The notes under the pieces: model-generated
What the model was told of the DNA's origin: nothing
Seen by the model: only the letters and a program-made list of their open reading frames with translations
Databases searched by the model: none
Shown: positions 1 to 7,747 of the stretch, piece by piece
How positions within the stretch are numbered: the stretch's first letter is position 1
Layout: every line of letters begins with the position of its first letter
Assembly (NCBI GenBank): GCA_004557505.1
Contig: SFGZ01000007.1
Span: 56,897-120,896, forward strand
Direction: 5' to 3'
DNA length: 64,000 nucleotides
DNA from: Coriobacteriaceae bacterium
GTDB taxonomy: Bacteria > Actinomycetota > Coriobacteriia > Coriobacteriales > Atopobiaceae
Made by a program: the position numbers and the translations under genes

Positions 1-2
1 GC

Positions 3-41
3 GCGGCGTCGGAAGGCGTGGGCTCCGTCGGCACCAACTGA
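3..41 (+). CDS. 3' end of an upstream gene (partial)
   Basis: Twelve codons ending in TGA at 39-41 stay open to the window edge, 12 bases before the start of the ABC permease. They are probably the C-terminus of the permease's operon partner, for example a substrate-binding protein or another permease. Too little is visible to name it. Confidence 0.3.
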   Translation, partial: AASEGVGSVGTN

Positions 42-53
42 CGAGAGGATCGC

Positions 54-704
54 ATGAACTTCTCGGTCATCGAGCCCTATACGCCCATGTTTGCGCGCGG
101 CCTTGCCGTAACGCTTGAGGTGACGGGGGCCGCCCTGGTCCTCGCGTTTACGCTAGGGTTTCTCATCGCCGTACTCAAGGCCCTGCCGTGCAGGCCGCTT
201 CGCGTGGTCCTGGATTTCTACACGTCGATCTTCCGCGGGATCCCCCTCATCGTGCTGCTCTTCATCGCGTACTTTGCGACGCCCCAGCTCACGGGATACA
301 AGATCACGATGTTCGCGGCTTCGGTGCTCACGCTGGGGCTCAATGGGTCGGCGACCGTCTCGGAGACCGTCCGCGGCGGCATCGAGGGGGTCGACCGCGG
401 CCAGTACGACGCCGCACGCGCGCTGGGACTTCCCTACCATCTCATGATGTGGGAGATCATCATTCCGCAGGCGCTGCTCTCAGTGACTCCCGCGCTCGTC
501 AACGAGGTCATCACGGTGCTCAAGAGCTCGTCGCTCGTGGCGACGATCGGCCTCATGGACATGATGCGCGCGGCGCAGAGCGTCCAGGCTCTCACCTACC
601 GCGCGTTCGAGCCGTTCATCGCGGTCGCCGCCGTCTACTACGTGATCGTGATGGCGCTCGTGGCGGTGAGCCGGCACCTGGAGCGCCGGTTGAGGCAAAA
701 CTAG
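54..704 (+). CDS. Polar amino-acid ABC transporter permease (HisM/GlnP family)
   Basis: This 216-residue integral membrane protein forms the channel of an ABC importer for a polar amino acid. It has about five hydrophobic segments. The cytoplasmic EAA-type loop that contacts the ATPase is visible around residues 118-145 (YDAARALGLP followed by IIIPQAL). The length is normal for the family. GAGAGGAT ahead of the ATG serves as ribosome-binding site. The ATPase gene is not downstream, so the other subunits must lie to the left of the window. The substrate cannot be read from the permease alone. Confidence 0.93.
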   Translation: MNFSVIEPYTPMFARGLAVTLEVTGAALVLAFTLGFLIAVLKALPCRPLRVVLDFYTSIFRGIPLIVLLFIAYFATPQLTGYKITMFAASVLTLGLNGSATVSETVRGGIEGVDRGQYDAARALGLPYHLMMWEIIIPQALLSVTPALVNEVITVLKSSSLVATIGLMDMMRAAQSVQALTYRAFEPFIAVAAVYYVIVMALVAVSRHLERRLRQN

Positions 705-725
705 TCGATTCTGGGCTGCCCCGCT

Positions 726-1009
726 GCATCGAACCGCCTCTCGTTGCACAAGAAATGGTGTCCGATGCATCGAACTTGCCTTCGTTGCACAAGAAATGGT
801 GTCCGATGCATCGAACTTGCCTTCGTTGCACATGATTTTGGGTACACCAAAAGCAGCGCTTACCGTATCTTGTGCTCATATTTTCATTTGGCACAACATA
901 TTGTTGTTCAAAACCCTCTTATACCAGCAGGGTGTTCACAACAACGTGCAGCGAGGGCCACTTCGATGCAATGCAAGCCAGAAATGTGCGACGAGAGGCA
1001 GTTCGACGC
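726..1009. repeat. Cluster of five 24-bp repeats in both orientations
   Basis: Three copies lie at 726-749, 767-790 and 808-831 in one orientation, and two diverged copies at 946-969 and 986-1009 are inverted. The consensus, read on the + strand of the last two, begins GTGCAACGAG and ends TTCGATGC with a variable middle. The first three copies are part of a 41-bp tandem period, about 2.2 perfect units from 741. The two arms flank an AT-richer stretch at ~840-940. No gene is seen between 705 and 1076. Confidence 0.8.
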
Positions 1010-1048
1010 GGAAGGCCCGGCAGCCGACGCTTCGCTGCCGGGCCTTCC
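1010..1048. terminator. Strong hairpin downstream of the SPFH gene
   Basis: A perfect 15-bp GC-rich stem (1010-1024 paired with 1034-1048) with a 9-base loop lies 28 bases beyond the stop of the minus-strand SPFH gene. There is no clear T-tract on either side, so it may work as a bidirectional or mRNA-stabilising hairpin. Confidence 0.6.
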
Positions 1049-1076
1049 GGGGTTATGCGGCAATCCTCGCCGCGGC

Positions 1077-1970
1077 CTACCTCTCTGCGGCCTTCTTTCC
1101 CGCAACGATGCTCTTGAAGACGCCACTCTGGTCGAAGCCCTCGGGCAGCAGCACCGTGGTGGCCCTGCCGCTCGCCGCGTAGTTGTTCATCATGTCGGTC
1201 CACTGGGTGAACTCGAAGAGGCGGTTGGCCTCCTCCTCGGTCACGCCTGACTCGCGGATGGTGTCGATGGAGTCCTTGATGCCGCGCGCGATGGCCACGC
1301 GCTGGTCGGCGATGCCCTTGCCCTCCGCAGCCATGGCCTCGGCCTTGGCCTGCGCCGCAATGACGGTCTTGGCCTTGGCGGCATTGGCGTCGTTGGTCGC
1401 GCTCTCGAGGTTGTTCTTCGAGGCGATGATGTGGTTCATCGACTCCTGGACCTCCTGCGGCAACTTGATGCGCGTGATGAGCGTGGTCACCAGGACGTAG
1501 CCGTAGTCGAGCATCTTGGCAGCGACCACCTCGTCGATGGCATGGGCAATGGCATCCTTCTCGGAGAAGACCTCGTCGAGCGTGCGTGCGGGGATCTGGG
1601 AGCGCAGGGCGTCAGCCAGGTAGTCCTGCATCTGTCCGACGGGATCCTGCAGCGTGTAGAAGCTGCGGTAGACGCCGGAGGCGGCGCCCTTCTCGACATC
1701 GGCGTAGTCAACGTGGTACTGGATGGAGACGTCCAGCTCAATGGTCACGTTGTCCGAGGTCTTTGCGTCAAAGGTCATGTGCTCGTCCTCGGTCATGAGG
1801 CTCACGTCGCGCGTGATGTCAACGAGGGGGAACTTCACGTGAAATCCGGGACCGGCAAACCCGTGGAACTTGCCCAGCCGCTCGATGACGGCGACGTGCT
1901 GCTGACGCACGACATAGCCCGTCAAGAGCACGAGAATCACGATGAAGACGATGAGTATGATCAATAGCAT
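1077..1970 (-). CDS. SPFH/Band 7 domain membrane protein
   Basis: A 297-residue stomatin/prohibitin/HflK-type protein. Residues 1-20 are one hydrophobic anchor. The SPFH domain follows, with the typical opening around residues 22-50 (VAVIERLGKF, then GFHVKFPLVD). An Ala/Glu/Lys-rich coiled-coil stretch (residues ~195-230, AKTVIAAQAKAEAMAAEGKG) precedes a short C-terminal tail. Such proteins oligomerise in membrane microdomains and act as scaffolds for proteases or transport proteins. The gene stands alone, with a hairpin behind it and a GC-rich gap of 222 bases before the transketolase operon. Its specific partner is unknown. Confidence 0.93.
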   Translation of the reverse strand: MLLIILIVFIVILVLLTGYVVRQQHVAVIERLGKFHGFAGPGFHVKFPLVDITRDVSLMTEDEHMTFDAKTSDNVTIELDVSIQYHVDYADVEKGAASGVYRSFYTLQDPVGQMQDYLADALRSQIPARTLDEVFSEKDAIAHAIDEVVAAKMLDYGYVLVTTLITRIKLPQEVQESMNHIIASKNNLESATNDANAAKAKTVIAAQAKAEAMAAEGKGIADQRVAIARGIKDSIDTIRESGVTEEEANRLFEFTQWTDMMNNYAASGRATTVLLPEGFDQSGVFKSIVAGKKAAER

Positions 1971-2192
1971 GGGTGGCCCCCCGGTCTGTCGTCTGCGAAC
2001 GCTGACTTCCCGACATCATATCAGGAATGCATGTTCGGCGGTGGTGGGGCGCTGCATTGGGGCATGGGGAAACCAAGGCGTTCGGGCGGATGCCACGGCG
2101 TCCCCCGCGCCTCCAGCGCCTGCCCCGGGCGTCCCCGTGCCCCGGGCACCGCGGCGTCCCCCGCGTCCCGCCGCCTGCGTGCCAGTCCCCTG

Positions 2193-3158
2193 CTAGCCCC
2201 CGCCCAGCAGCCCGCGCACGGTGTCCTCGAGGTCGGGTGACGTGAGACGGAACTCCGCCTGCAACCAGTCGGGGGTTCCCACCTGACCAAAGCGCTCTGC
2301 CACGCCATGACGGCGGAACGGGACCGAGATGCCGGCCTCGGCGATGGCCTCGGCCACGGCAGAGCCCAGGCCGCCAATCACGCCGTGGTTCTCGAAGGCA
2401 ACAACGGCGCGCTTGCCCACAATCTCGCTCAGGAGCAGGTCAACGTCGAGCGGCTTGATGCAGAACATGTCGATCACCTCGACCGACACGCCCTCCCTCT
2501 CCAACGCAATCGCAGCATCGAGCGCATCCTTGACGAGCTGCCCCGCGGTCACGACGAGCGCATCGGTACCCCTGCGAACCACGTTGCCCCGGCCAAGCTC
2601 GAAGGTGGAGCCCTCCTCGTAGATGTGCCATGAGTCCTTGCGGGCGGCGCGCAGGTAGTGGATGCCCGCGCTCTTGGCAAACTCGCGCAGGATCCAGGCC
2701 ATCTGCACCGAGTCGGCGGCGTCGCACACCACCGCGCCGGGGATGGTCCTCATGAGGGCGACGTCCTCCCAGGTAGTGTGGGTTCCGCCGTTGGCGCCGA
2801 CGGTGAAGCCGGGGTCGGAGCCCCAGATGTTGATCGTGTTGCGCGCGTAGGCGCCCGACATGTAGATCTGGTCGAAGGCGCGCCTGGTGGCGAAGGGGCC
2901 AAAGGTGTGGGCAAACGGAATGAGGCCCTCGGAGCTCATGCCTGCCGCGAGGCCCATCATGTTGGCCTCGCTGATGCCGCACTCCACGAAGTGGTCGGGT
3001 CTGGCATCGCGGATCTTCAGCGTGTTGGACGCCCCGCCCAGGTCGGCATCGAGCACCATCACGCGGTCATCGGCCTCGATCATGTCGAGAAGCGTGTCCA
3101 CGAAGGCGTCGCGATAGGGCTTGCCGCGCGCCCCCCAGTCATCGGAAACCGTGAACAT
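2193..3158 (-). CDS. Transketolase, C-terminal subunit (pyrimidine-binding and C-terminal domains)
   Basis: A 321-residue half-transketolase related to DXS/E1-beta proteins. It starts at 3158 (MFTVSDDWG), where ATG overlaps the TAA of the N-terminal subunit by one base, giving translational coupling. An upstream-extended reading frame inside that subunit is not real. Landmarks are VMVLDADLGG near residue 35, the catalytic-region sequence ECGISEANMMGLAAG near residue 65, and a C-terminal transketolase domain (VAFENHGVIGGLGSAVAEA near residue 255). Together with the preceding gene it makes one thiamine-diphosphate enzyme that moves two-carbon units between pentose phosphates. This fits an ascorbate-type PTS that delivers pentose phosphates. 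Confidence 0.93.
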   Translation of the reverse strand: MFTVSDDWGARGKPYRDAFVDTLLDMIEADDRVMVLDADLGGASNTLKIRDARPDHFVECGISEANMMGLAAGMSSEGLIPFAHTFGPFATRRAFDQIYMSGAYARNTINIWGSDPGFTVGANGGTHTTWEDVALMRTIPGAVVCDAADSVQMAWILREFAKSAGIHYLRAARKDSWHIYEEGSTFELGRGNVVRRGTDALVVTAGQLVKDALDAAIALEREGVSVEVIDMFCIKPLDVDLLLSEIVGKRAVVAFENHGVIGGLGSAVAEAIAEAGISVPFRRHGVAERFGQVGTPDWLQAEFRLTSPDLEDTVRGLLGGG

Positions 3159-4012
3159 TAGGCCTCCCTCCCCTCGATGAAGCCGTCGAGCTGTGCAATC
3201 GCTTCGTCGGTAGCCTTGTTTATCTCGTCGTTGTTCCACTTCATGGAATGGTTCATGTAGGCGCTCTCGAAGTACGGCACGCCGGCGCCCTTGACCGTGT
3301 CCAGCACGATGCAGTTGGCCGAGGAGGCATGGCCCTTCGCGCGGGTGATCGCATCGTCCACGGCACGGATGTCCTGCCCGTTGACCTTCTGCGTGCAGAA
3401 GCCAAACGAGCGCATCTTGGCCTCGATGTCGAAGGGGCGCATGACCTCCTCGCAGGTCCCGTCGAGCTGCTTCTTGTTGTCGTCGATCATGACGATGCAG
3501 CGGCTCAGCCCCTTGGCCGCGATGAACTGGAACGCCTCCCAGCACTGCCCCTCGTTGAGCTCGCCGTCACCGACAATGAGGTATGTGTGGCTCTCCGAGC
3601 CCCTGCGTGCGAGCGCGTACGCGATGCCCGCCGCAGTCGACGTGCCCTGGCCAAGCGAGCCGGTGGTCATGTCGACGCCTGGCGTCTTGAGCCTGTCGGT
3701 GTGGGACGGCAGGCGGGTCCCGCCGTCATTCATGGTCATGAGCCACTCCCTGGGGAAGAAGCCCTCCTCGGCCAGCGCGGAGTACATGACCGGGCCGGCG
3801 TGTCCCTTGGACAGCACAATGCGGTCGCGCCCGTCCCAGCGGGGGTTCTTCGCGTCATGTCGGAGCTGGCCGCCGTACAGCACGGCAAAGGTCTCGACGA
3901 GTGACAGGGAGCCGCCCACATGCCCATAGCCGCGGTGCCGCAGCAGCGCAAGCACGTCGCGACGGATCTTGGCGGCGAGAAGCTCGTCCCTCCTATAGCT
4001 CTCCTCCTGCAT
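3158..4012 (-). CDS. Transketolase, N-terminal subunit (thiamine diphosphate-binding)
   Basis: A 284-residue N-terminal half of a split transketolase. The ThDP/Mg-binding signature GDGELNEGQCWEAFQF lies near residues 145-160, followed by the conserved Asn region (IDDNKKQLDG) near 180. The substrate-side motif RIVLSKGHAGPVMYSALAE lies near residues 64-82. The gene follows the PTS IIB gene by 73 bases holding a hairpin, so it belongs to the same operon with possible partial termination. AAGGAGG precedes the ATG. Split transketolases of this kind are common in anaerobic Firmicutes and Actinobacteria. Confidence 0.94.
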   Translation of the reverse strand: MQEESYRRDELLAAKIRRDVLALLRHRGYGHVGGSLSLVETFAVLYGGQLRHDAKNPRWDGRDRIVLSKGHAGPVMYSALAEEGFFPREWLMTMNDGGTRLPSHTDRLKTPGVDMTTGSLGQGTSTAAGIAYALARRGSESHTYLIVGDGELNEGQCWEAFQFIAAKGLSRCIVMIDDNKKQLDGTCEEVMRPFDIEAKMRSFGFCTQKVNGQDIRAVDDAITRAKGHASSANCIVLDTVKGAGVPYFESAYMNHSMKWNNDEINKATDEAIAQLDGFIEGREA

Positions 4013-4044
4013 TTGGTTCCTCCTTGCGCCCGGTCAGAAGAAAA

Positions 4045-4073
4045 GGGGGTGTCCGTCTCGGCGGGCACCCCCC
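4045..4073 (-). terminator. Intercistronic hairpin with T-tract between PTS IIB and transketolase
   Basis: Read on the minus strand, a stem of about 11 bp (4062-4073 with 4045-4055, one G-T pair) is followed directly by TTTTCTTCT. It sits inside the operon. It could therefore attenuate transcription and set PTS expression above transketolase expression, or act as an mRNA processing site. Confidence 0.65.
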
Positions 4074-4085
4074 TGTCAAGCCCCG

Positions 4086-4367
4086 CTAGCCGAGGTGCTC
4101 CCTGAGCTTTGCCTCGAGCTCGTCCTTGTCGAGGATGTTCTTGAGGACGATCTTCTTCTCGTCGGGAACGTTGGTCACGAAGTCGGCCAGGTCGCCGCCA
4201 ACGACAAACAGGTCGGCGGCCTCGGGATTGATGTCCGAGATGGTGCTGTGGTCGACCTCGATGTCAGGGCGGCCGAGCTTCTTGAGGACCTCCTCCGTGT
4301 TCATGTGAACCATCAGCGAGGAGCCAAGGCCAGAGCCGCAGGCGCAGAGAATCTTGTTGATTGCCAT
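4086..4367 (-). CDS. ulaB: PTS ascorbate-family transporter subunit IIB
   Basis: A 93-residue soluble phosphocarrier. The phosphorylated cysteine lies in the N-terminal loop (LCACGSGLGSSLM, residues ~6-18). It passes phosphate from IIA to the incoming sugar. The start chosen is the ATG at 4367 (MAINKIL), preceded by AAAGGAGAAGC. A longer frame upstream has no family similarity. It lies between IIC and the split transketolase on the same strand. The symbol reflects SgaB/UlaB family likeness; the actual substrate may be another acidic or keto sugar. Confidence 0.92.
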   Translation of the reverse strand: MAINKILCACGSGLGSSLMVHMNTEEVLKKLGRPDIEVDHSTISDINPEAADLFVVGGDLADFVTNVPDEKKIVLKNILDKDELEAKLREHLG

Positions 4368-4479
4368 GGTGCTTCTCCTTTGTCGAGACGTGCATCTCCC
4401 ACCGGGCGTGGGTGCCACGGTCAAGTTTTCCCGCGTATGGGCGAAACTGCCAACTGCTCCGCCAGACGGGCGCATTACG

Positions 4480-4511
4480 GGCGGAACCGGCCAACGGGCA
4501 CCGGTTCCGCC
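4480..4511. other. Perfect 11-bp inverted repeat between PTS IIC and IIB genes
   Basis: GGCGGAACCGG at 4480-4490 pairs with CCGGTTCCGCC at 4501-4511 around a 10-base loop, in the 165-base gap between the IIC stop and the IIB start. There is no T-tract, so an mRNA-stability or processing hairpin is more likely than a terminator. Confidence 0.6.
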
Positions 4512-4532
4512 GAGGACGAGCCAGGCGTGCCG

Positions 4533-5999
4533 CTACTCCGCGGCCTCGGTCTTCTTGGGGCGAACGATGTTGATGACGATCGGGAGCAGGTACACGATCA
4601 CGCAGATGGCCACGAGCAGGCTGCCGGAGGCAACGTGGACCATGTTGCCCCAGAGGATGCCCATCCAGGAGAAGTCCGCGTCGGAGAAGGTCGTGCCGGT
4701 GTAGCCCAGCGCATCAAACGTAGGCATGCAGATGGCGGGCAGGAAGGTGATGAGCAGGCCGTGGGCAAAGGAGCCGGCCACGCAGCCCTTGACGCCGCCC
4801 TCGGCGTTGCCAAAGACGCCAGCGGTTGCGCCGCAGAAGAAGTGGGGCACGACGCCGGGGAGAATGAGGGCGACGGGAATGAGGGCGTTGAAGCCGGCGA
4901 GCACGAGCAGGCCGACGATTCCGCCGACGAACGAGCTCAAGAAGCCGATGATGACGGCGTTGGGGGCGAAGGTGAAGGCCACCGGGCAGTCCAGGGCGGG
5001 CTTGGCACCGGGGACGAGCTTGTCGGCGATGCCCTTGAAGGCGGGGACGATCTCGCCGATGATCAGGCGGACGCCGGCCAAGATGATGTAGACGCCACCA
5101 GCGAAGGACAGGCCGGCGGTGATGCACCACACCACCCAGTTGGTCTGGGTCTCGGTGCCAATGTTGAGCAACGTGGTGAGGTACTGGAAGCTGGCGTAGC
5201 TCTCAGAGGCCTGGAACTGCTCGACGGTGGTGCCGGCAGGGTAGATGCCCAGGAGGCCCTTGCCAACGGCGACGCCCGTGACGATGAGGAAGAAGACCAT
5301 CATCGTGAGGCCAATGGAGACCGTGGTGTCACGCAGGAAGATGAGGCGCTTGGGGAAGCTGATCTCCTCGGTGCTCTTGCGCTTGGGATCGTTGGCGAAC
5401 AGCTTGCCGACCTGGCCGGCGAACCAGTAGCCGATGCCACCGAAGTGGCCGAGGGCGACGTTTCCGCTACCCGTGACCTTCTTGTAGGTCACCTGGCAGT
5501 AGGCCGGGGACAGGACCATGACGAGGCCGAGCAGGCAGGCGCCGGAGATCCAGAGCTCCCAACCGGTGAGGCCGCCGGCGCCACCGAGGATGACGGCAAG
5601 CATGCAGGCCATGTACAGGGTGTGGTGGCCGGTCAGGAAGATGTACGGCCAGCGAGAGAAGCGGGCGATGACGATGTTCAGGACCATGCCCAGAGCCATG
5701 ATGATAGCGGAGTCGGAGCCGAACTTCTGGAGTGCGTCGGCGACGACCGCCTCGTTGTTGGGCACGACGCCCTGCATGCTGAATGCGTAGTTAAAGACCT
5801 GGCCAAACGCAAGCAGGGAATCGGACTGCAGGAACGCGGAGCCCGCAGACAGGACCAGGAAGCCCACGATTGTCTTGAGCGTGCCCTTGACGACTTCCTC
5901 AACTGGCTTGCCCTGTAGCACGAGGCCGAGCAGGGCGAGAAGGCCGACGAGAATCGCCGGCGTTGACAGGATGTTGACAATAAAGTCGAGTACTGCCAT
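4533..5999 (-). CDS. ulaA: PTS ascorbate-family transporter subunit IIC
   Basis: A 488-residue polytopic permease of the SgaT/UlaA family, close to the 465 residues of E. coli UlaA. About 10-11 hydrophobic segments run from residue 5 to residue 475. Family-type stretches include NIVIARFSRWPYIFLTGHH (~residue 110), GYWFAGQVGKLFANDP (~205) and GFLSSFVGGIVGLLVLAGFN (~350). It takes up L-ascorbate or a related sugar acid, which is phosphorylated by the neighbouring IIB. GAAAGAGGAGGCACC precedes the ATG. The gene is second in the IIA-IIC-IIB-transketolase operon. Confidence 0.93.
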   Translation of the reverse strand: MAVLDFIVNILSTPAILVGLLALLGLVLQGKPVEEVVKGTLKTIVGFLVLSAGSAFLQSDSLLAFGQVFNYAFSMQGVVPNNEAVVADALQKFGSDSAIIMALGMVLNIVIARFSRWPYIFLTGHHTLYMACMLAVILGGAGGLTGWELWISGACLLGLVMVLSPAYCQVTYKKVTGSGNVALGHFGGIGYWFAGQVGKLFANDPKRKSTEEISFPKRLIFLRDTTVSIGLTMMVFFLIVTGVAVGKGLLGIYPAGTTVEQFQASESYASFQYLTTLLNIGTETQTNWVVWCITAGLSFAGGVYIILAGVRLIIGEIVPAFKGIADKLVPGAKPALDCPVAFTFAPNAVIIGFLSSFVGGIVGLLVLAGFNALIPVALILPGVVPHFFCGATAGVFGNAEGGVKGCVAGSFAHGLLITFLPAICMPTFDALGYTGTTFSDADFSWMGILWGNMVHVASGSLLVAICVIVYLLPIVINIVRPKKTEAAE

Positions 6000-6086
6000 G
6001 GTGCCTCCTCTTTCCTTCCGTTTTTTACTTCAAGTGCCAACTGACGCCCTCGCCACGCCGCCTCCCAAACGACGCAGTACGAAGTG

Positions 6087-6539
6087 CTACACCTTGGGCG
6101 GGTTCACGAACAGGTCGTACACCTCGTCTGCGGTCTTTGCGTTGCACACGCGCTCGACGCTGTCCGGGTTGGCGAACATCGTGGCGAGCACGCGCATGAC
6201 ATCGATGTGGGAGTTTGGGTCCTCCGCCGCGAGCGTGACGAGCAGGCGGCACGGCTCGCCGGCCTTGAACTCGACGCCCCTACGCAGAACGGTGACCGCG
6301 AGCTGACGCTTGATGACGCCCTGCTCCGGGCGGGCGTGGATAAGCGCGAGGTCCGGCGCGAGAACGAAGTACGGCCCAAACTTTCGGGCGTTCTCGATGA
6401 CGCCATCGATGTACTCGGGCTTCACGTATCCGCCGTCAACCAACGGCTGCACCGCCACGCGGATGGCATCCTGCCAACCCTCGCAAGAATCGACGAGCTG
6501 GACGTTCTCCCGCTTGAGCATCTCCTGCATTGCATTCAT
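6087..6539 (-). CDS. ulaC: PTS subunit IIA (mannitol/fructose/ascorbate type)
   Basis: A 150-residue phosphotransfer protein of the PTS EIIA type-2 fold. The phosphorylated histidine is in LALIHARPEQGV (residues ~69-80). A second conserved region is RLLVTLAAEDPNSH near residue 100. The start chosen is the ATG at 6539 (MNAMQEMLK) because GAGGGGGAG lies just ahead of it; the frame is open further upstream but has no family match there. This is the first gene of the operon, divergent from a DeoR regulator across a ~250-bp control region. Confidence 0.92.
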   Translation of the reverse strand: MNAMQEMLKRENVQLVDSCEGWQDAIRVAVQPLVDGGYVKPEYIDGVIENARKFGPYFVLAPDLALIHARPEQGVIKRQLAVTVLRRGVEFKAGEPCRLLVTLAAEDPNSHIDVMRVLATMFANPDSVERVCNAKTADEVYDLFVNPPKV

Positions 6540-6628
6540 GGGCTCCCCCTCTCGGTTTGGCGGGCGGAGGCGGATCAGAATGGTTCCTGTTGTTTCCGCC
6601 TCTGCGTGTCTCCCTATAACGTCCACAA

Positions 6629-6656
6629 ATTATTCCTATTTCTTCCTGTTTTGCAA
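6629..6656 (-). promoter_or_regulatory. Putative sigma-70 promoter of the PTS-transketolase operon with direct repeats in the spacer
   Basis: On the minus strand TTGCAA (6656-6651) is followed after 16 bases by AATAAT (6634-6629), about 90 bases before the IIA start. The spacer holds two copies of an AGGAARAAATAGGA-like element (TTCCTATTT and TTCCTGTTTT on the + strand). These could be the operator of the divergent DeoR regulator. Confidence 0.45.
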
Positions 6657-6707
6657 GAGAGATTGTGAAGAAGCATGTGCGAGATGGGCAAACGGTAGAC
6701 ATTGAGC

Positions 6708-6726
6708 AGCAGATGTCGTATCTGCT
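6708..6726. promoter_or_regulatory. Palindrome upstream of the DeoR regulator gene
   Basis: AGCAGAT and ATCTGCT form a perfect 7-bp inverted repeat separated by five bases, 64 bases before the regulator's ATG. Its symmetry and position suit an autoregulatory operator, but nothing else confirms it. Confidence 0.4.
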
Positions 6727-6789
6727 AAGCTGTATTGTTGTGACTAATGGGAGGCTTACACATTTCTACCAGGTGAGAGGTGGGCGAAC

Positions 6790-7716
6790 ATGTTCCGGCG
6801 CGAACGTCTAGCGCAGATCGTGAGCCTCCTTGAGCACGACGGACGAGTCGACACGGAAGAGCTGGCCCGGCGGTTTGGGGTGAGCGTCGACAGCATTCGC
6901 AAGGATCTCCACCACCTCTCAAGCGAGGGCAAGTGTACGCGCGTGTACGGCGGGGCCGTTCGCGTTGATCCCTCCCCGGCAGATGAGCCTGAGGATGCCC
7001 CCATCCAGAACGAGAGCCGCTCCAACGTTGCCTATGACGACCGCATCGACCCGAGCATTCCCACCGACCCCATTGGCGGCAGCCCCACTCGCGTGCTTGC
7101 CTTCGACTCGATTGGGTCTCCCCTCTCGGTGCCAAGTCCCGAGCAGATCGCAGAGGACGAAGGCCGCAGGCGAGTGGCGCTGCGCGCATGGATGGAGATA
7201 AACAACGGGGACTCGATATTTCTCGACGTGTCCCGCACCAACTCCATGCTCGCCGACATCATTGCCACGGGCAGCAAGCGCCTCATCGTGACCACGAACA
7301 TGCTCGACGTCATCCGCAAGGTGTCCAACAAGCCCAACATCACCGCGCTGGGCACGGGCGGATACCTCAACATCCAGCTCAACGGGTTTCTGGGATCCGC
7401 CACGGTGAGCCTCCTCGAGCCGCTGCTCTTCTCGAAGGCGTTCATTGGCACCGGCGGCGTAAACCTGGACGACGGATCCGTCATGACGGACAGCATGGAC
7501 AGCGGGATGGTGAAGGAGAAGGTCATCAGCAATGCCTTCTACAAGTTCCTGCTCGTGGACGAGAAGAAGTTCCACCGCCGCGACTCGTTCCGCTTTGGGT
7601 CGCTCGACGACTTCACCGCCGTCATCACTGACGCCAACGACGCGGAGATTCTCTCGCGACTGCAGCGGATGGGCATTCCCGTACTGCAAGCGCTGCCGCC
7701 GCATAGCCTAAAATAG
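6790..7716 (+). CDS. DeoR family transcriptional regulator of the PTS-transketolase operon
   Basis: A 308-residue sugar-responsive regulator. The DeoR winged HTH is at residues 1-56 (FRRERLAQIVSLLEHDGRVD, then FGVSVDSIRKDLHHL). The DeoR C-terminal sugar-phosphate sensor domain follows (SIFLDVSRTNSMLADII near residue 140; FIGTGGVNLDDGSVM near 219). A ~60-residue Pro/Ser-rich segment (residues ~57-120) between the two is longer than usual. The gene is divergent from the IIA-IIC-IIB-transketolase operon, which it probably represses until a sugar phosphate from that pathway binds. The pathway link is inferred from position. Confidence 0.92.
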   Translation: MFRRERLAQIVSLLEHDGRVDTEELARRFGVSVDSIRKDLHHLSSEGKCTRVYGGAVRVDPSPADEPEDAPIQNESRSNVAYDDRIDPSIPTDPIGGSPTRVLAFDSIGSPLSVPSPEQIAEDEGRRRVALRAWMEINNGDSIFLDVSRTNSMLADIIATGSKRLIVTTNMLDVIRKVSNKPNITALGTGGYLNIQLNGFLGSATVSLLEPLLFSKAFIGTGGVNLDDGSVMTDSMDSGMVKEKVISNAFYKFLLVDEKKFHRRDSFRFGSLDDFTAVITDANDAEILSRLQRMGIPVLQALPPHSLK

Positions 7717-7747
7717 CCCCGTCCGAACGGCTGGCACGGAGGTACGG

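Noticed and set aside
741..832. CRISPR-like array
   Set aside because: The 41-bp units are identical throughout, so there are no distinct spacers, and no cas gene is in the window.
2193..3545. Long frame that extends the transketolase C-terminal subunit to 450 residues
   Set aside because: The extra N-terminal part is the out-of-frame reading of the N-terminal subunit gene. The true start is at 3158, overlapping the upstream stop.
4095..5918. 607-codon open frame on the + strand opposite PTS IIC
   Set aside because: It is a shadow of the GC-rich IIB/IIC genes, has a low-complexity Asp/Gly/Glu/His-rich translation and no ribosome-binding site. IIC on the other strand has clear family features.
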